The position numbers and the translations under genes are program-made. Under the pieces are notes generated by a model. That model was given only the letters and a program-made list of their open reading frames with translations. It was not told where the DNA came from and ran no database searches. Positions 35,482-47,438 of a DNA stretch of 64,000 bases are shown one piece after another. Source of the stretch: Delphinus delphis (lineage: Eukaryota > Chordata > Mammalia > Artiodactyla > Delphinidae); assembly GCF_949987515.2 (NCBI RefSeq), contig NC_082703.1:8642680-8706679 (forward strand), given 5' to 3'. Every line of letters begins with the position of its first letter. Position 1 is the stretch's first letter.

Positions 35482-35700
35482 CACGGGTAACGCTCACTTA
35501 GGGCTTACTGTGTTGTGGGCACATGGGTAAGTGCCATTTGTGGATTAGCTCATTTAATCATTATGACAACCCTAGGAGATAGGAATATTATTATTCTCAT
35601 TTGAAGATGAGAAAGGAGGCTTAGAGGGGTTGGGTCAGTTGAGGGGTGGATGGCAGGACACACCTGAATAACAGGCAGAGTATGGAACCTCAGTCTCTTA
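35482..35700 (-). mobile_element. MIR SINE (antisense)
   Basis: Antisense MIR order: 'agggcttactgtgttgtgg' (35500), 'gattagctcatttaatcatt' (35542-35561), 'acaaccctaggagatagg' (35565), 'tattattctcatttgaagat' (35589-35608), then the tRNA-like half. Confidence 0.8.
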
Positions 35701-36389
35701 CTAGTCAACAATAACTACCTACTCATCTAAGGCTCAGCTATTATTTTCAGGACTTTAGAAGATTTGTCTTTAGATCCCTTTAGAACATATGTAAAGTATA
35801 ATATGTTACCTATGCATCAGGCAGTTTTTTATGGAATTGGGTTCATGTAGGCTAACAATTTGAAGTGACAAGCCAAAAGACCTAACTCAGAACTTTTTTA
35901 GCTGGTTTTGTGATTCAGAACATTTTACCACTAACCCAGTCTTTTATGCAGAATGAGGAGGCTATCAGGAAAATGTGTGAGTGTCAAACTGGAGACACTA
36001 CCAAGTACAACCCAAAGACATCAGTGTCAAAGCAACAGAAGATGTGGTTCATCACGCATCACGTACATTGTGGAACGTGTTGGTCCTGCTTGAAGACACT
36101 TTACTGGACTCGGTCTTGCTCATTGCTTTGGAGGAATCAGGCATGAACATTTTATTTCATCCTAGCTAACCAGAATATTGACACTTGCTAAGAAATCACG
36201 AGAAAGAAAAAGCTACATTTTGGGCTGACCTTTGTAAAATTCTCAAGAGTTTGGAAACGTGCCTCCTCCATCATTAACCTGCTTTCTTCCGCAAAGAAAT
36301 AGCACAGCCTTAAACCTATGAGGAAACTGAAAGCAATTTTATATTTCTTACAAACCACTGATCCAGAGACCCTGTCTACCCTGGTCACT
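35701..36389. other. Non-coding, no feature recognised
   Basis: Single-copy-looking sequence. Overlapping 62- and 78-codon open frames near 35910-36169 show no domain. Confidence 0.45.
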
Positions 36390-36402
36390 AAGAAGCTGAC
36401 TT

Positions 36403-36723
36403 GGGCTTCCCTGGTGGTGCAGTGGTTAAGAATCTGCCTGCCAGTGCAGGGGACACACGTTTGAGCCCTGGTCCAGGAAGATCCCACATGCTGTGGAGGA
36501 ACTAAGCCCGTGTGCCACAACTACTGAGCCTGAGCTCTAGAGCCCACGAGCCACAACTACTGAATCCCATGCACCTAGAGCCCGTGCTCTGCAACAAGAG
36601 AAGCCACCGCACCACAATGAAGAGTAGCCCCCGCTCGCCGCAACTAGAGAGAAGCCCGCGTGCAGCAACGAAGACCCAACACAGCTAAAAATAAATAAAA
36701 TAAAATTAACTAATTAAAAAAAA
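36403..36723 (+). mobile_element. CHR SINE, long subtype
   Basis: Long CHR type with the 'gaagagtagcccccgctcgc' and 'gcagcaacgaagacccaac' blocks and an AAATAA tail. The perfect 13-bp target duplication 'aagaagctgactt' lies at 36390-36402 and 36724-36736. It is a useful unexpanded reference for the expanded copy at 6776. Confidence 0.95.
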
Positions 36724-36736
36724 AAGAAGCTGACTT

Positions 36737-37684
36737 ATTCAAGGCTCATGTGACGTGTAACAGGAGGGGCTTTTTACAGCCAGAGAGCAGGGAGGGACCA
36801 GTCATGGTTCTCCTAGATGGAAATTCCTCCCAAAGTTTGCAGAGAACTTTTTGATAGGGGGGGACACATCCATCACCCAGCCGAGTGGAAAAATAAGAGT
36901 ACCACTGAATCTGGATTATACTAAGGTACAGGGAAGCTTCTGGCTAGAGAAGAGGAATTAAGCACAAGCAAAATAACTTGAAGTGGATGTATCAGTTCTT
37001 TCTCCGTATTAGCAACACACCTACAGAGAGCTGGGGCGGTGTGCTTGTCACCAACAGTGGACATCCTTCATGTTCACTGCTAAGGCAAGATAGCCTCCCA
37101 TTAGCTACACAATGAGTTTCCTCACGTTTTCCACAGCACAAAGTAATATCAGAATTTGTGTCGGGGTGACAATGGTGACAAGATGTCCCTAACGGGGTCC
37201 TGTTTGAGGGTGAAGAAGGGTTATTCCTGTCATTATCTCTTTCTCGTCAAGTGCTTACTACAAACTAGACACCACATGGGATGGTGAGTTCCTCCCCATC
37301 CTGCCAGGGCCAAGCGTGATCCTGCACAAATGACACCGGATGGGGATGCTCCCGGGGGTGGCTCAAGCCAGCGACGGCTTTGATGCATTTCGGGCTGACA
37401 ATGTGATTTTCAGCTGTTCTCTGTGATGCCTCAGAGACATTTCAAATGTTTGTCAGATGCCAACCCAGTGGGGACAAGCTGACTTTGGTCTCTTTATTTG
37501 TTCCTTTGGGAAGCTCAAAATTCAACCCCTCTGGAATATTTCCTGAGAATTCAGATCAACACTGGCTTGAGGGGAAGGGCAAGAGATAGGAACAGGCATT
37601 CCCTGATCCCTTGAATTAAACGGAACTTCTGGCCCTACAATGTTGCAGACTTAAAAACATTGGGCATAAGATAATACTATATAA
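36737..37684. other. Non-coding, no feature recognised
   Basis: Moderate GC, no repeat named and no credible coding frame. A G-run (ggggggg) occurs near 36858. Confidence 0.45.
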
Positions 37685-37905
37685 CATTGATCAGATACTT
37701 GTGTTATAGGTGTTTTTGAGGCACATTACAGATGTTATCTCATTTAATCCACAATCGTGTATTCCGTATAGGAGGGATGACTGTCGCCTTCGTTAGACCT
37801 GGGACATAAGGACAGGGTCTAAGTAACCTCCCTGTGGTCACATAGCTGGTAAGCTGTAGAGGCAAGCTGTGAATCCAAGCCTTCTGGCTGTTTCTAGAGT
37901 CCACC
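37685..37905 (-). mobile_element. MIR SINE (antisense)
   Basis: 'gttatctcatttaatccaca' (37733-37752), 'taagtaacctccctgtggtc' (37821-37840) and 'cacatagctggtaagctgta' (37839-37858) match antisense MIR in order. Diverged. Confidence 0.75.
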
Positions 37906-39480
37906 AGATAATTTGTGGCTTCTGTAGGCTTTGAACATCTTGGAGGCTATATTTTTGTGGCTGAATTAATGGAACCTCAATTTCATAAATAGTTTTCAAT
38001 TAAATAATGACTTTTCATCACACTCTGTGCAATAAATGTCTTGTCATGATGTAAGAAAATTCAGGGACCCTCCTGTTGAAATACTGGATCTGACCTTATT
38101 ACAGAGCCATGGCTCATAATTTTTTAAAAGCAGCTCTATTCCTCCAGACATCACAATCTGTATTTGAGAGGCTGTCTGAAAGAGCCTTATTATGGCAGCT
38201 TGTTGCTGACAAGTAATGCACTATTGCCATCTATTGTAATGGAGAGTAAGCTGATTTACTGCAAAGGATAGTGAGCTAATAGGAAACATTCAGTATGCAG
38301 CTAGGAACCGCAATTCATCACTTCTGTTCACAAGAATCTCTAAATAGCTCAGGGCAACCTCCATGCCTTGTTCTCATGGACAGTATTTGACCTGAAGAAA
38401 CTAAAACCTCACTCACTCCAGGGTCATGAATCCTATTCGCTGATGATGAGGCTACGGAAGATGAAACAATTCTTTGATTCTTTCTTCTTTAAACTCAAGG
38501 GGAAACACTAGTAGCATCTTTTGCAAAAGCAGCCTTTTGCAGAAGATCTAATTCCAATAGCAGCATTGGCGCAAGGAAGGCTGGGACTAAGCTCCTAGGG
38601 GCTTTCCAGTGTGACAGTGAAGGAAATGACCTCCTGTCCTTCCATGTCGGCACCACCTCCTATTTCCTAAGGAGATGCAAATAAAGGTTCACTGATTTTG
38701 GAAGACTGTCTATGGTATCTCATTGCCTTCTTGGCTTCCAAGCTGATCAGAAAGCCTTAGGGGGCCATGACACCCACTTCACTTCCTGCTGGTCTTAAAT
38801 AAATTTGTGATCTGCTGGTGGGCGCTGGGATCATTCACAGCTGACATCGCAGGGTTCCTCATTTCTGATCTGCCATGGAGCCAGCCAGCGTATGCTGCCG
38901 TCTCTGGAAAGCACAGCCAGGCAGTCAGCATTACTATCCATTCAGCCTGTGGCTATTGAAAATCTGGCACGTCCAAGCCAGAGCCACGTCTCAAATAGTG
39001 TCAGTTCTTCTAGGAAATTAACTTGAATTCCTTTCCATTTATGCTTGACCCCTTTGGCTTGCTGCCTTTTCTCCTGTGCCAGGACAGCATACCACTTTAC
39101 TTTGGTATCACTCCATTCTGTCTGCTTTCCTGGATTTAGTGCCTCTCTGGGGAGAATCAGAAACTCCCACTCTAGCTCTGAGACCATTTGAACCCCTCTG
39201 GTTACATCAGTTTCTACCTCTTTCCTCTTGGCTCTTCCCATGACTCCTAAGGGAAGCAGGATAGAGTCAATTAATTTTTAGGACCTTCCAATTGTGTTTT
39301 CCATAGCAATTTTGAACTTTAGAAACTTAAAAATTGGAGTTATGCCTCTGTGAGGTAACATGGAGTTAATTTGAACAAAATTCCTGTACAAGCGACCCTT
39401 TCTAAGGGATGCAGAGGACACTGCTGGTGCCTGGGACATCCAGCTCCCTGGTTTGCCTTGTTGAGTACCTGTCTCATCCA
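37906..39480. other. Non-coding, mostly single-copy
   Basis: About 1.6 kb with no recognised repeat. A 99-codon minus-strand open frame (38942-39241) has no identifiable domain, and I do not call it. Homeodomain-like TAAT/ATTA words occur around 38130-38330, but at a level expected for AT-rich DNA. Confidence 0.45.
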
Positions 39481-39484
39481 TTCT

Positions 39485-39860
39485 TTACTTCAACAAATAC
39501 TACTGAGGTCCAAGTACAAGTCAAGCATGGAGCTGGGCACGGAGGTGCAAAGATGAATAAGAAATGATCTTTATTCTCCATAAGTTTATGGAGACAGACA
39601 TGATATACAGATGCCTCCAGCGGACTATTTCCAGGACATGACAGAAATGTTCATGACATGGAATGGGGCTTTGGAAATTTTCCTGGAGGAGAAGATATTT
39701 GAGCTAGAACTTGAAGCTAAGCAGTAGTAAGAGAAGTGAAGGATGACAGAGCAAAGAACTGAACCAAGTTCCAGAGCCCAACTTTGGTATGAAGCCAACT
39801 GCAAGAGTTTGGTATCACTTGAGTGTAAAGTGTGCAGCAGGCAAACATTCAGAAGGTAAT
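39485..39860 (-). mobile_element. L2 LINE 3' region (antisense)
   Basis: 'caacaaatactactgaggtc' (39492-39511), 'aagatgaataagaaatgatc' (39550-39569) and 'cctggaggagaagatatttg' (39681-39700) follow the antisense L2 order seen also at 12914. Edges uncertain. Confidence 0.6.
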
Positions 39861-41075
39861 TGTTTCTAAAGGAAATACAATGTGTACAGGCACTACCTTA
39901 GATGCCTAGAAGAATCTGGTTGTCTTGTCTACATCCCTGCCTCCAGTGTCTTAGTCTAGATGCCTGATAGTTTCATTGGATTCCGCTTTTTACCAAACCC
40001 AAAGACTCTGGATGGTGGCACAGAAGTCTTAAAACACTTGTAAGCCTAGGATTAGAAAGAATAATGAGAAAAAATAAAATGATTGGGACAACTTGTATGT
40101 AGCCTTTATCCAGGCAACTTGATTCCCCCAGCTCTAGCAAATGGTGTCAGCTCTTACAAACTCAACAAAAGGTTCCACTGCCCAATTTGCCAGGGATCCA
40201 CTTGACTTGATTTGGGCAATTTAATCAGCATGAAGATGAATCTCCTGCATGTCCCATCTGGGTATGTGTCATTTCTCTCCCTCTCTGGAACCGGTATTTG
40301 CTTGAACAGTCTCTCAACGGGGCTCTCACTTGGGATGGGGGTACAGTAGGAGATAAGAGCCAACATAGACACGAAGCTCTAAACTTGGTGGTAACATATT
40401 TAGTGGGCATAAGGCGAAGTGTGAAGTGCATTTTAGGATTTCACAAGGCCAGTCTCTCTCTGTCTGCAACCAGCAGAGAAAATATCCCATCAATTTAGTA
40501 TCATGATCATCATTCTTCCCATAAAGAAAAGTACAACTGCCTCTTCTAATGAAATAGACCTTTCTTCCTGCTTTAGTTAGTGGATTGGACTCCCTTTTAG
40601 GCTTAAATAATAATGGTCTTATAGTCTAATACAGTAAAAAGGAAATCAGCAAAAATATCTAGATGACCAAGAGTTATTATCCAAGCCACTTAAAGAAAAC
40701 CGTATCTGCTCCGCCTTCTACAGATCTGGAATTTTAATATCTATGTAAGGGAAAAATAGTTACAGAATGTTTGAGGTAAGCAAAAATATCTGATGAAAAT
40801 AAAATGTAAACCTTGTCAAATTATCTTCAGTTTGTGGACTAAACTTTGTAGCACTTAGATCACTTAACCCCTTCAAGGAAAGCGCCTCAGAAATCCTACT
40901 TCACAGGGAATCTTGCCTCTGCTGAAGTCCTAGAGAACTTGCAGACCATACTTTAATTTGGCTACTAATCCCATATGATTCATGACATTCCGTGTACTGA
41001 ACTGATACTTGTCTCTTGTATTGCCATTTAACTTTTCACGGTTTGATAAGAGGTGGCTAGCCGAGGAGGAAGGGT
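39861..41075. other. Non-coding, no feature recognised
   Basis: No repeat named. Open frames of 66-72 codons on both strands around 40154-40498 overlap each other and show no domain. Confidence 0.45.
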
Positions 41076-41077
41076 GC

Positions 41078-41625
41078 GGGTTTTAGAGACAGCAAATCTG
41101 GATTCGAATGGGATAAAGCAACCTGGATCGCCCATTTTACAGCTATGTGGAGTGGTGCAATTAGGTACCAATTTGGACCCTCAGTTCCCTCATCTTTACT
41201 TTATTTTTTATTTTTTTAAATGATTTTATTATTTAGTTTGGCTGTGTCAGGTCTTAGTTGCGGCACATGGACTCTTTTGTCCACGCGCGGGCTCTCCGTT
41301 GTTGCGCATGGGCTTCTCTCTAGTTGTGGCGTGTGAGTTTTCTCTTCTCTAGTTGTGACGCACAGGCTCCAGGGCGCCTGGGCTCTGTAGTTGTGGCACG
41401 CGGGCCTTAGTTGCCCTGCGGCATGCAGGATCTTAGTCTCCTGACCAGGGATCAAACCCGCATGCCCTGCATTGTAAGGTGGAGTCTTTACCACTGGACC
41501 ACCAGGGAAGTCCCTCATCTTTAATATAGGAATAGTGATACTCACTTTCCTGGGTTGTTATCAGAATGAAATAAAATATATTCATAGTATCTGGCATGGG
41601 GATCAGTGTTCATTAAACTATTATT
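41078..41625 (+). mobile_element. MIR SINE split by a CHR SINE
   Basis: 41078-41198 has the MIR head ('gcaaatctggattcgaatgg') and 'cagttccctcatctttac'. After the SINE, MIR resumes with 'aatataggaatagtgatac' and ends near 'gtgttcattaaactattat'. The two halves join in register. Confidence 0.75.
41199..41514 (-). mobile_element. CHR SINE, long subtype (antisense)
   Basis: Minus-strand copy ending 'ccaccagggaagtccc', with a T/A-rich tail at 41199-41225. The target duplication 'ctcatctttaa/c' lies at 41189-41199 and 41515-41525. It sits inside the MIR above. Confidence 0.93.
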
Positions 41626-41639
41626 TTATTTTATTTTAT

Positions 41640-41990
41640 CCATTGAAAATGATTTTAAGCTCTTGGTCCACTTGCTTGGGGGAAGCCAGTTGCCATGTGA
41701 GAAGTTCAGCTATGCTGAGACTGCCATGTAATGAAGGAAGCCACGTGGAAAGGCTGCATGGGGAGAGCATGAGAATGAGAAGAAATGCCCAGCCAGCCCC
41801 CAGCTACTCCAGCCGACCCAGCCCAGACATGACATATGAGGGAAAGAGCCTCCAGATGACTCCAGCCTTGTTGCCATCTGACTGCAACAGCATGGGAGAC
41901 CAAAAGAAAAACCATCCAGGTGGGCCCAGTCAATTCCCACAACCTAGAGGGACGATAATAAATGTTTGTTTTAAGCCACAAAAAGGATGG
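41640..41990 (+). mobile_element. MLT1-like LTR (MaLR), 3' part
   Basis: The order 'gccatgtgagaagttcagct', 'ggaagccacgtggaaaggct', 'ccagatgactccagcc', then 'aataaatgtttgttttaagc' near the end is typical of MaLR/MLT1-type LTRs, including the AATAAA signal at about 41958. The left part is missing or unrecognisable. Open frames over it (91-152 codons) are accidental. Confidence 0.65.
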
Positions 41991-42367
41991 TGATTTCCTT
42001 TAAGTAAGTGTTACTTATTACATGTTTTGCACTTCCCAAGATCTAGCCCCCTACCTTATGCAAAAATCACTATTTACAGGTGGACTATTATTTCCCTTTT
42101 ATATTTTTATTAAACTAAATACCAATATACCATATCAATGGATCTCTACAACAATATACAGATTTTGAAATGCTTGATTTTCTCTCCGTGCATTTTCACC
42201 AAGGGCTTCTTTTTTTTCAACACGTGTAGAGGCATAATCACATACATTTTAAAGTTGTGATTACTTATTGAGAATGTATGGTATGTTAATACTATGACCA
42301 ATTCATCTACGAAACATAAGAATAAAAAAATCAGAAAAATCTCATGATAAAAAATATGTATCAGTCT

Positions 42368-43343
42368 TGGTGATGATTTTTTGAGTCTGACTCCAAAAGC
42401 AAAGGCAACAAAAGCGAAAATCAACAAATGAAACTACATCGAAGGAAATAATTAACAAAATGAAAAGGCAACCTATGGAATGGGAAAAAAATATTTGCAA
42501 ATCATATATCTGATAAGGGGCTAATATCCAAAATATATAAAGAGCTCATACAACTCAATAGCAAAAAAACCAAACAATCTGATTAAAAAATGGACAAAGG
42601 ATCTGAATAGACATTTTTCAGAGAGCACTTACAGATGGCCAACAGGTACATGAAAAGATGCTCAACATCACTAATTATCGGGGAAATGCAAATTAAAACC
42701 ACAATGAGATTATCACCTCATGCCTGTTAGAATGGCTATCATCAAAAAGACAAGAAGTAACAAGTGTTGGTGAGTATATGGAGAGAAGGGAATGTAAACT
42801 GGCGCAGCCGCTATGGAAAACAGCATGGAGGTGCCTCAAAATTTAAAACTAGAACTACCAGATACATGATCCAGCAATTCCACTACTGGGTATTTATCTG
42901 AAGAAAGCAAAAACACTAATTTGAAAGGATACATGCACCCCAATGTTCACTAGAGCATTATTTACTATAGCCAAGATAACGAAACAACCTAAGTGTCCAT
43001 TGATGGATGAATGGATAAAGAAGATGTGAAATGTACACACAGACAATGGAATACTATTAAGCCATAAAAAAGAATGAAATCTTGCCTCTTGTGACAACAT
43101 GGATAGATCCTGAGGGCATTATGCTGAGTGAAATAAGTCAGACAGAGAAAGACAAACACTGTATGGTCTTATATATATGTAGACCAAGCCCATAGATACA
43201 GAGAAGAGACTGGTGGGTTGCCAGGGGTGGGAGGTGGTGTGGGTAGGTGAAATAGGTGAAGGGAGTCAAAAAGAACTGACTTCAGCTATAAAATAAATAA
43301 GTCACGGGAATGTAATGTACAGTATTAACTATAGTTAGAAATA
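42368..43343 (+). mobile_element. Old L1, ORF2 C-terminus and 3' UTR, first part
   Basis: ORF2 C-terminal blocks in order ('acaatgagattatcacctca' 42701-42720, 'tttactatagccaag' 42961, 'tgagtgaaataagtcagac' 43124) and a 3' UTR ('ggtgggttgccaggggtggg' 43212-43231). It is cut at 43343 by a DNA transposon and resumes at 44776. Confidence 0.85.
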
Positions 43344-44775
43344 CAGTAGTTCCCCCTCATCTATGGGGGTATATATTCTATGACCCCAGTGGATGCCTGA
43401 AACCTTGGATAGTAGTGAACCCTACATATGTTTTTCTCCATGCATACATACTTATGATAAAGTTTAATTTATAAATTAGGCACAGAGATTAGCAACAATA
43501 ACTAATAATGAAACAGAATAATTGTAACAATATACTATATTAAAAGTTATGTGAGTGTTGTCTCTCTCTCTCAAAATATCTTATTGTATATATTTAATGT
43601 CTTTTCTATCCTAACGAAACATTTATCATGCACTGTGGCTGTATCTTTTGCAGTTTGAGGTGTGAAGGCAAAGCTGGACTTTCACCTTTTTACTTAAAGG
43701 AAGCACTTCATGACTTCTCTTTTTTTTTAAAACATCTTTATTGGAGTATAATTGCTTTACAATGGTGTTTTAGTTTCTGCTTTATAACAAAGTGAATCAG
43801 CTATACGTATACATATACCCCCACATCTCCTCCCTCTTGCTTCTCCCTCCCACCCTCCCTATCCCACCCCTCTAGGGGGACACAAAGCACCGAGCTGATC
43901 TCCCTGTGCTATGCGGCTGCTTCCCACTAGCTATCTATTTTACTTTTGGTAGTATACATAAGTCCATGCCACTCTCACTTCATCCCAGCTTACCCTTCCC
44001 CCTCCCCGTGTCCTCAAGTCCATCCCTAACACCATACACAAAAATAAACTCAAAATGGATTAAAGGCCTAAATGTAAGGCCGGACACTATTAATCTCTTA
44101 GAGGAAAACATAGGCAGAACACTGTATGACATAAATCACAGCAAGATCCTTTTTGATCCACCTCCTAGAGAAATGGAAATAAAAACAAAAATAAACAAAT
44201 GGGACCTAATGAAACTTAAAAGCTTTTGCACAGCAAAGGAAACCATAAACAAGACAAAAAGACAACCCTCAGAATGGGAGAAAATATTTGCAGATGAAGC
44301 AACTGACAAAGGATTAATCTCTAAAATTTACAAGCAGCTCATGCAGCTCAACATCAGAAAAACAAACAATCCAAAAATGGGCAGAAGACCTAAATAGACA
44401 TTTCTCCAAAGAAGATATACAGATTGCCAACAAACACATGAAAGGATGCTCAACATCACTAATCATTAGAGATATGACTTCTCTTGGGCATATTCGAATT
44501 GCCAGCCTCCTTACGCTTGCACTTTGGGGCTATTAGTAAGTAAAATATGGGTACTTGAGCACAGGCACTGTGATACCTCGACAGTCAATCTGATAACCTA
44601 GAGGACTATCAAGTGACTAACAGGATGGCATGAGGTTTTATCAGAACTGTGCACAAATTAAAACTTACAAAGAGTTTCTTTTTGGAATTTTCTATTTAAT
44701 ATTTTTGGACTGCTGTTGACCATGGGAAACTGAAGCAGTGGAAAACAAAACCATGGATGATAAGGGGGATAGCTG
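43344..44775 (+). mobile_element. MER44/Tigger7-like DNA transposon, interrupted by an L1
   Basis: Left end 'cagtagttccccctcatc' and right end 'ggatgataagggggatagctg' form the inverted termini, with TA target duplications at 43342-43343 and 44776-44777. The body ('gtggatgcctgaaacc', 'taaattaggcacagagatta') matches the Tigger7/MER44 group as I remember it. No transposase frame. An L1 occupies 43721-44473; without it the element is about 670 bp. Confidence 0.8.
43721..44473 (-). mobile_element. L1 with 5' inversion (twin priming)
   Basis: Perfect 11-bp target duplications 'atgacttctct' (43710-43720 and 44474-44484) enclose a single insert made of two parts. 43721 to about 44023 is an antisense L1 3' UTR with a T-tract. 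About 44024-44473 is sense ORF2 sequence ('caccatacacaaaaataaac' to 'aatcattagaga'). The minus strand thus reads inverted ORF2, then 3' UTR, then A-tail. The ORF over 43906-44397 runs across the junction and is meaningless. Confidence 0.93.
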
Positions 44776-44990
44776 TACTGGGTTTCATATTTTAAAGTTG
44801 GTAGAGAGTAGATCTTAAAAGTCATCATCACAATAAAAAATTTGTAACTACATATGGCAACGGATGTTAACTAGTCTTTTCGTGGTGATCATTTCACAAC
44901 ATACACAAATGTTGAAATATTATATGGTACACCTGCAACTAATATAACGTAATATGTCAATTATACCTCAATTAAAATGTGTCTGCTCAA
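44776..44990 (+). mobile_element. Old L1 3' UTR, continuation
   Basis: Continues the L1 that stops at 43343: 'gagagtagatcttaaaagtc', 'cgtggtgatcatttcacaac' (44881-44900) and 'taatatgtcaattatacctc' (44951-44970). This is the same 3' UTR type as at 31957-32180. Confidence 0.8.
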
Positions 44991-46500
44991 AATTGAGAGA
45001 TTCCATAGCTTCTAGAGATCCCTGGTCACAGTGAAATGAAACTGCCTCACCTTGAGGAACTTCAGTAGCCATGGTATTTAATAATACCTAACTCCACTCT
45101 GTAAATGGTGCTTAGTTTGTTCGTAAATGTATATGCCTCCCCTCTTCCTACTGTCAAAGTTTTGGACAATCTGTTCAACTAACATTCCAGGAAAATTCAG
45201 GATGGCTAATAGCCACAGATATACCTTCATCACTTCACTAAAAGTTTAAGTGTAATGATTAATTCTAGGATTCTGTTCAGAAATCATGGCATGCAAAATT
45301 TTTTAAAAACTGTATTTTGGGGGGTTGTTTTCATATTTCTCCTAGGTTCCCAAAAGAGATCTGTGACTTCATAGAAAATCACAAAAATTCTCAGAGAAAC
45401 TTCGATTAGGCAGTAATTACATTCAAATGTCATATTTAGCCTGAGCTTCCAGTTATTAAGCCAACAGATAGACAGTTAATAGAAAGAAAAGTTTACAGTG
45501 CCTTCATAGTCTGAAAAAACCACACATTTCAGTTATTTAGAAGAGAAAGTGTCTGGCGTTAAATTGTGTGCAAAACAGTCTAATACAAATCCTGCCATCA
45601 GAGTTCCTGATTAATAATGGACGAATCCTTCAAAAGAAAACTTGTTAGAAGATGCAAAAACATACTTCATGTAGGCATTTCTTATAGTGACCCTGAACAA
45701 AAATAAGGATGTAAGGTTAGATTTTAATTCAGTGAAAGTATTTTATTCTATCTGGTGTGATACCAGCAAAGGGATGAAGGTTGGTGGGAGCTGGTGGTGA
45801 GGGCTTTGCTGGAGAAGCAGCAAATTAATCTTAGTCATTCCCTGTGGTGAAGGAAAAACAGAGTTGAACACTGAGATCATGAAATATATAGAAGGTGACA
45901 AAAGCCATATAAGAGAGAAAACAGAGATAGAGCCAAGAAATTAACACCGGGCATCAGGAACTCAAAAATCAGGTGGAGCTGATGAGAGAAAGAGGTACAA
46001 GGAAAAAACAGACTCCAAATGACATTGGACGGACAAAATGCCCAATTACAGCAATTTCATATAGAGCTAGGCTACTGTTTGTGATGCCCCAGCGGTCCTC
46101 CCTAGCACCTGATAAATTGATGCCAGGTGAAGGAAACATATCCTAGATGATGTTTTCTCTTCACTAGCAAACTTGATGCTAAATAAACTTTAAAAAGCCT
46201 AGAAGAATGGACGGTTAGTGTTTGCCTTATACTGCCCTAGGTATGTTCCAATCATCCTGAGTTTTCCTTTTGCATGAGTAGAAGAAGAGCTAATCTAGAT
46301 TAAGCTCTGACAAGAATCTGGAGTTCAGACTGTCGGCACCTTGATAAGGCACATCTTTTGGTTTTCATACGGTTGATGGCAAAGCTAACATTCTGATAAC
46401 GACTTGTAATCTTCCCTTATGAAAGGTCACATAGCTTCTCTCAGAGATAGAGGTGCCTCCTTGTGGGCAAGGATTGTCAATAAAGCAACTTCAAATATTA
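44991..46500. other. Non-coding, no feature recognised
   Basis: About 1.5 kb of single-copy-looking sequence, no gene or repeat named. Confidence 0.5.
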
Positions 46501-46502
46501 GT

Positions 46503-46900
46503 AACTTACATTTATTAAGTGTTTACTCTGTGCTTGGCACTCCGTTCAGCACTCATTTCTTTAATCATTATGGTAATATTATGCTAGTACACAATAATAT
46601 AACAATTATTATCACCATTTTACCAATGGGGAAACTGAGGCCAAGAAAGGCCAAGGCGGGGTTCCCTGGTGGTGCAGTGGTTGAGGGTCCACCTGCCGAT
46701 GCAGGGGACGTGGGTTCGTGTCCCGGTCTGGGAAGATCCCACATGCCGCGGAGCGGCTGGGCCTGTGAGCCATGGCCGCTGAGCCTGCGCGTCCGGAGCC
46801 TGTGCTCTGCAACGGGAGAGGCCACAACAGCCAGAGGCCCGCGTACCGCAAAAAAAAAAAAAGAAAGGCCAAGGCCTCACAGGTAGCAAAGAGCAACTTC
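46503..46900 (-). mobile_element. MIR SINE (antisense) split by a CHR SINE
   Basis: 'acatttattaagtgtttact' (46507-46526), 'cttggcactccgttcagcac' and 'ccattttaccaatggggaaa' (46615-46634), then 'ctgaggcc', are antisense MIR. After the SINE, 'aaggcctcacaggtagcaa' continues it. Confidence 0.8.
46658..46860 (+). mobile_element. CHR SINE (short, high-GC subtype)
   Basis: Full-length copy. The perfect 15-bp target duplication 'aagaaaggccaaggc' lies at 46643-46657 and 46861-46875. The 155-codon plus-strand open frame (46419-46886) runs through this SINE and the MIR; it is not a gene. Confidence 0.96.
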
Positions 46901-47194
46901 AAGTCTTTTGGAGAGTTTATATGAACATTTGCCTGCATGTGTGAATATCTGCTTATATGACACATCTCTATGTATACTTCTAGGATTTATATATGTCGGT
47001 ATATATTATATATTTATACATGTTTATACATGTACTTAGTTTTATCATGCTGAACAGAAACATAATCACAGAGTTTATCCAAGTATATAAATTTATGTGT
47101 TCATCAATTAACTTCAGAATTTGTCACTGCAGTAAATCCAGGAAAGATCCTTAATGAAAATTAATTCCACAAAAACTAAGTAGTTATGTATGAG
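46901..47194. other. Non-coding, no feature recognised
   Basis: AT-rich with repeated TATA/ATAC words at 46975-47035. Confidence 0.5.
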
Positions 47195-47202
47195 ATGTAG
47201 AT

Positions 47203-47430
47203 CAGTGACTGGCAAAGGATTTTCCGTAAAGGGCCCCAAAATAAATATTTCAGGCTTTGCAGGCTAGACTGTTTCTGCTGCAACTACTCAATTCTGCCAT
47301 TGTGTGGGCGTGAAAGCAGCCAGAGACAGTATGTAAACAAATGAGCAGGGCTGTGTTCCAATAAAACTTTATTGACAAAAACAAGCAGTGGGGCACGATT
47401 TAGCCCTTGAGTTTAGTTTACCAACCCCTG
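47203..47430 (+). mobile_element. hAT-type DNA transposon (Charlie group, non-autonomous)
   Basis: Termini 'cagtgactggcaaaggattt' and 'ttaccaacccctg' are imperfect inverted repeats. The body 'ttccgtaaagggcc', 'gctgtgttccaataaaactt' is a common Charlie-derived repeat. An 8-bp target duplication, the hAT length, is visible with two mismatches: 'atgtagat' (47195-47202) and 'atatagaa' (47431-47438). Exact MER name not given. Confidence 0.8.
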
Positions 47431-47438
47431 ATATAGAA

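Noticed and set aside
38942..39241. 99-codon minus-strand frame as a possible gene
   Set aside because: No recognisable motif, no flanking signals, and no supporting frame up- or downstream.
41535..41993. 152-codon plus-strand frame
   Set aside because: It spans the end of a MIR and an MLT1-like LTR and has no protein features.
43906..44397. 163-codon plus-strand frame
   Set aside because: It crosses the inversion junction of the twin-primed L1, fusing antisense 3' UTR to sense ORF2. It is a chance chimera.
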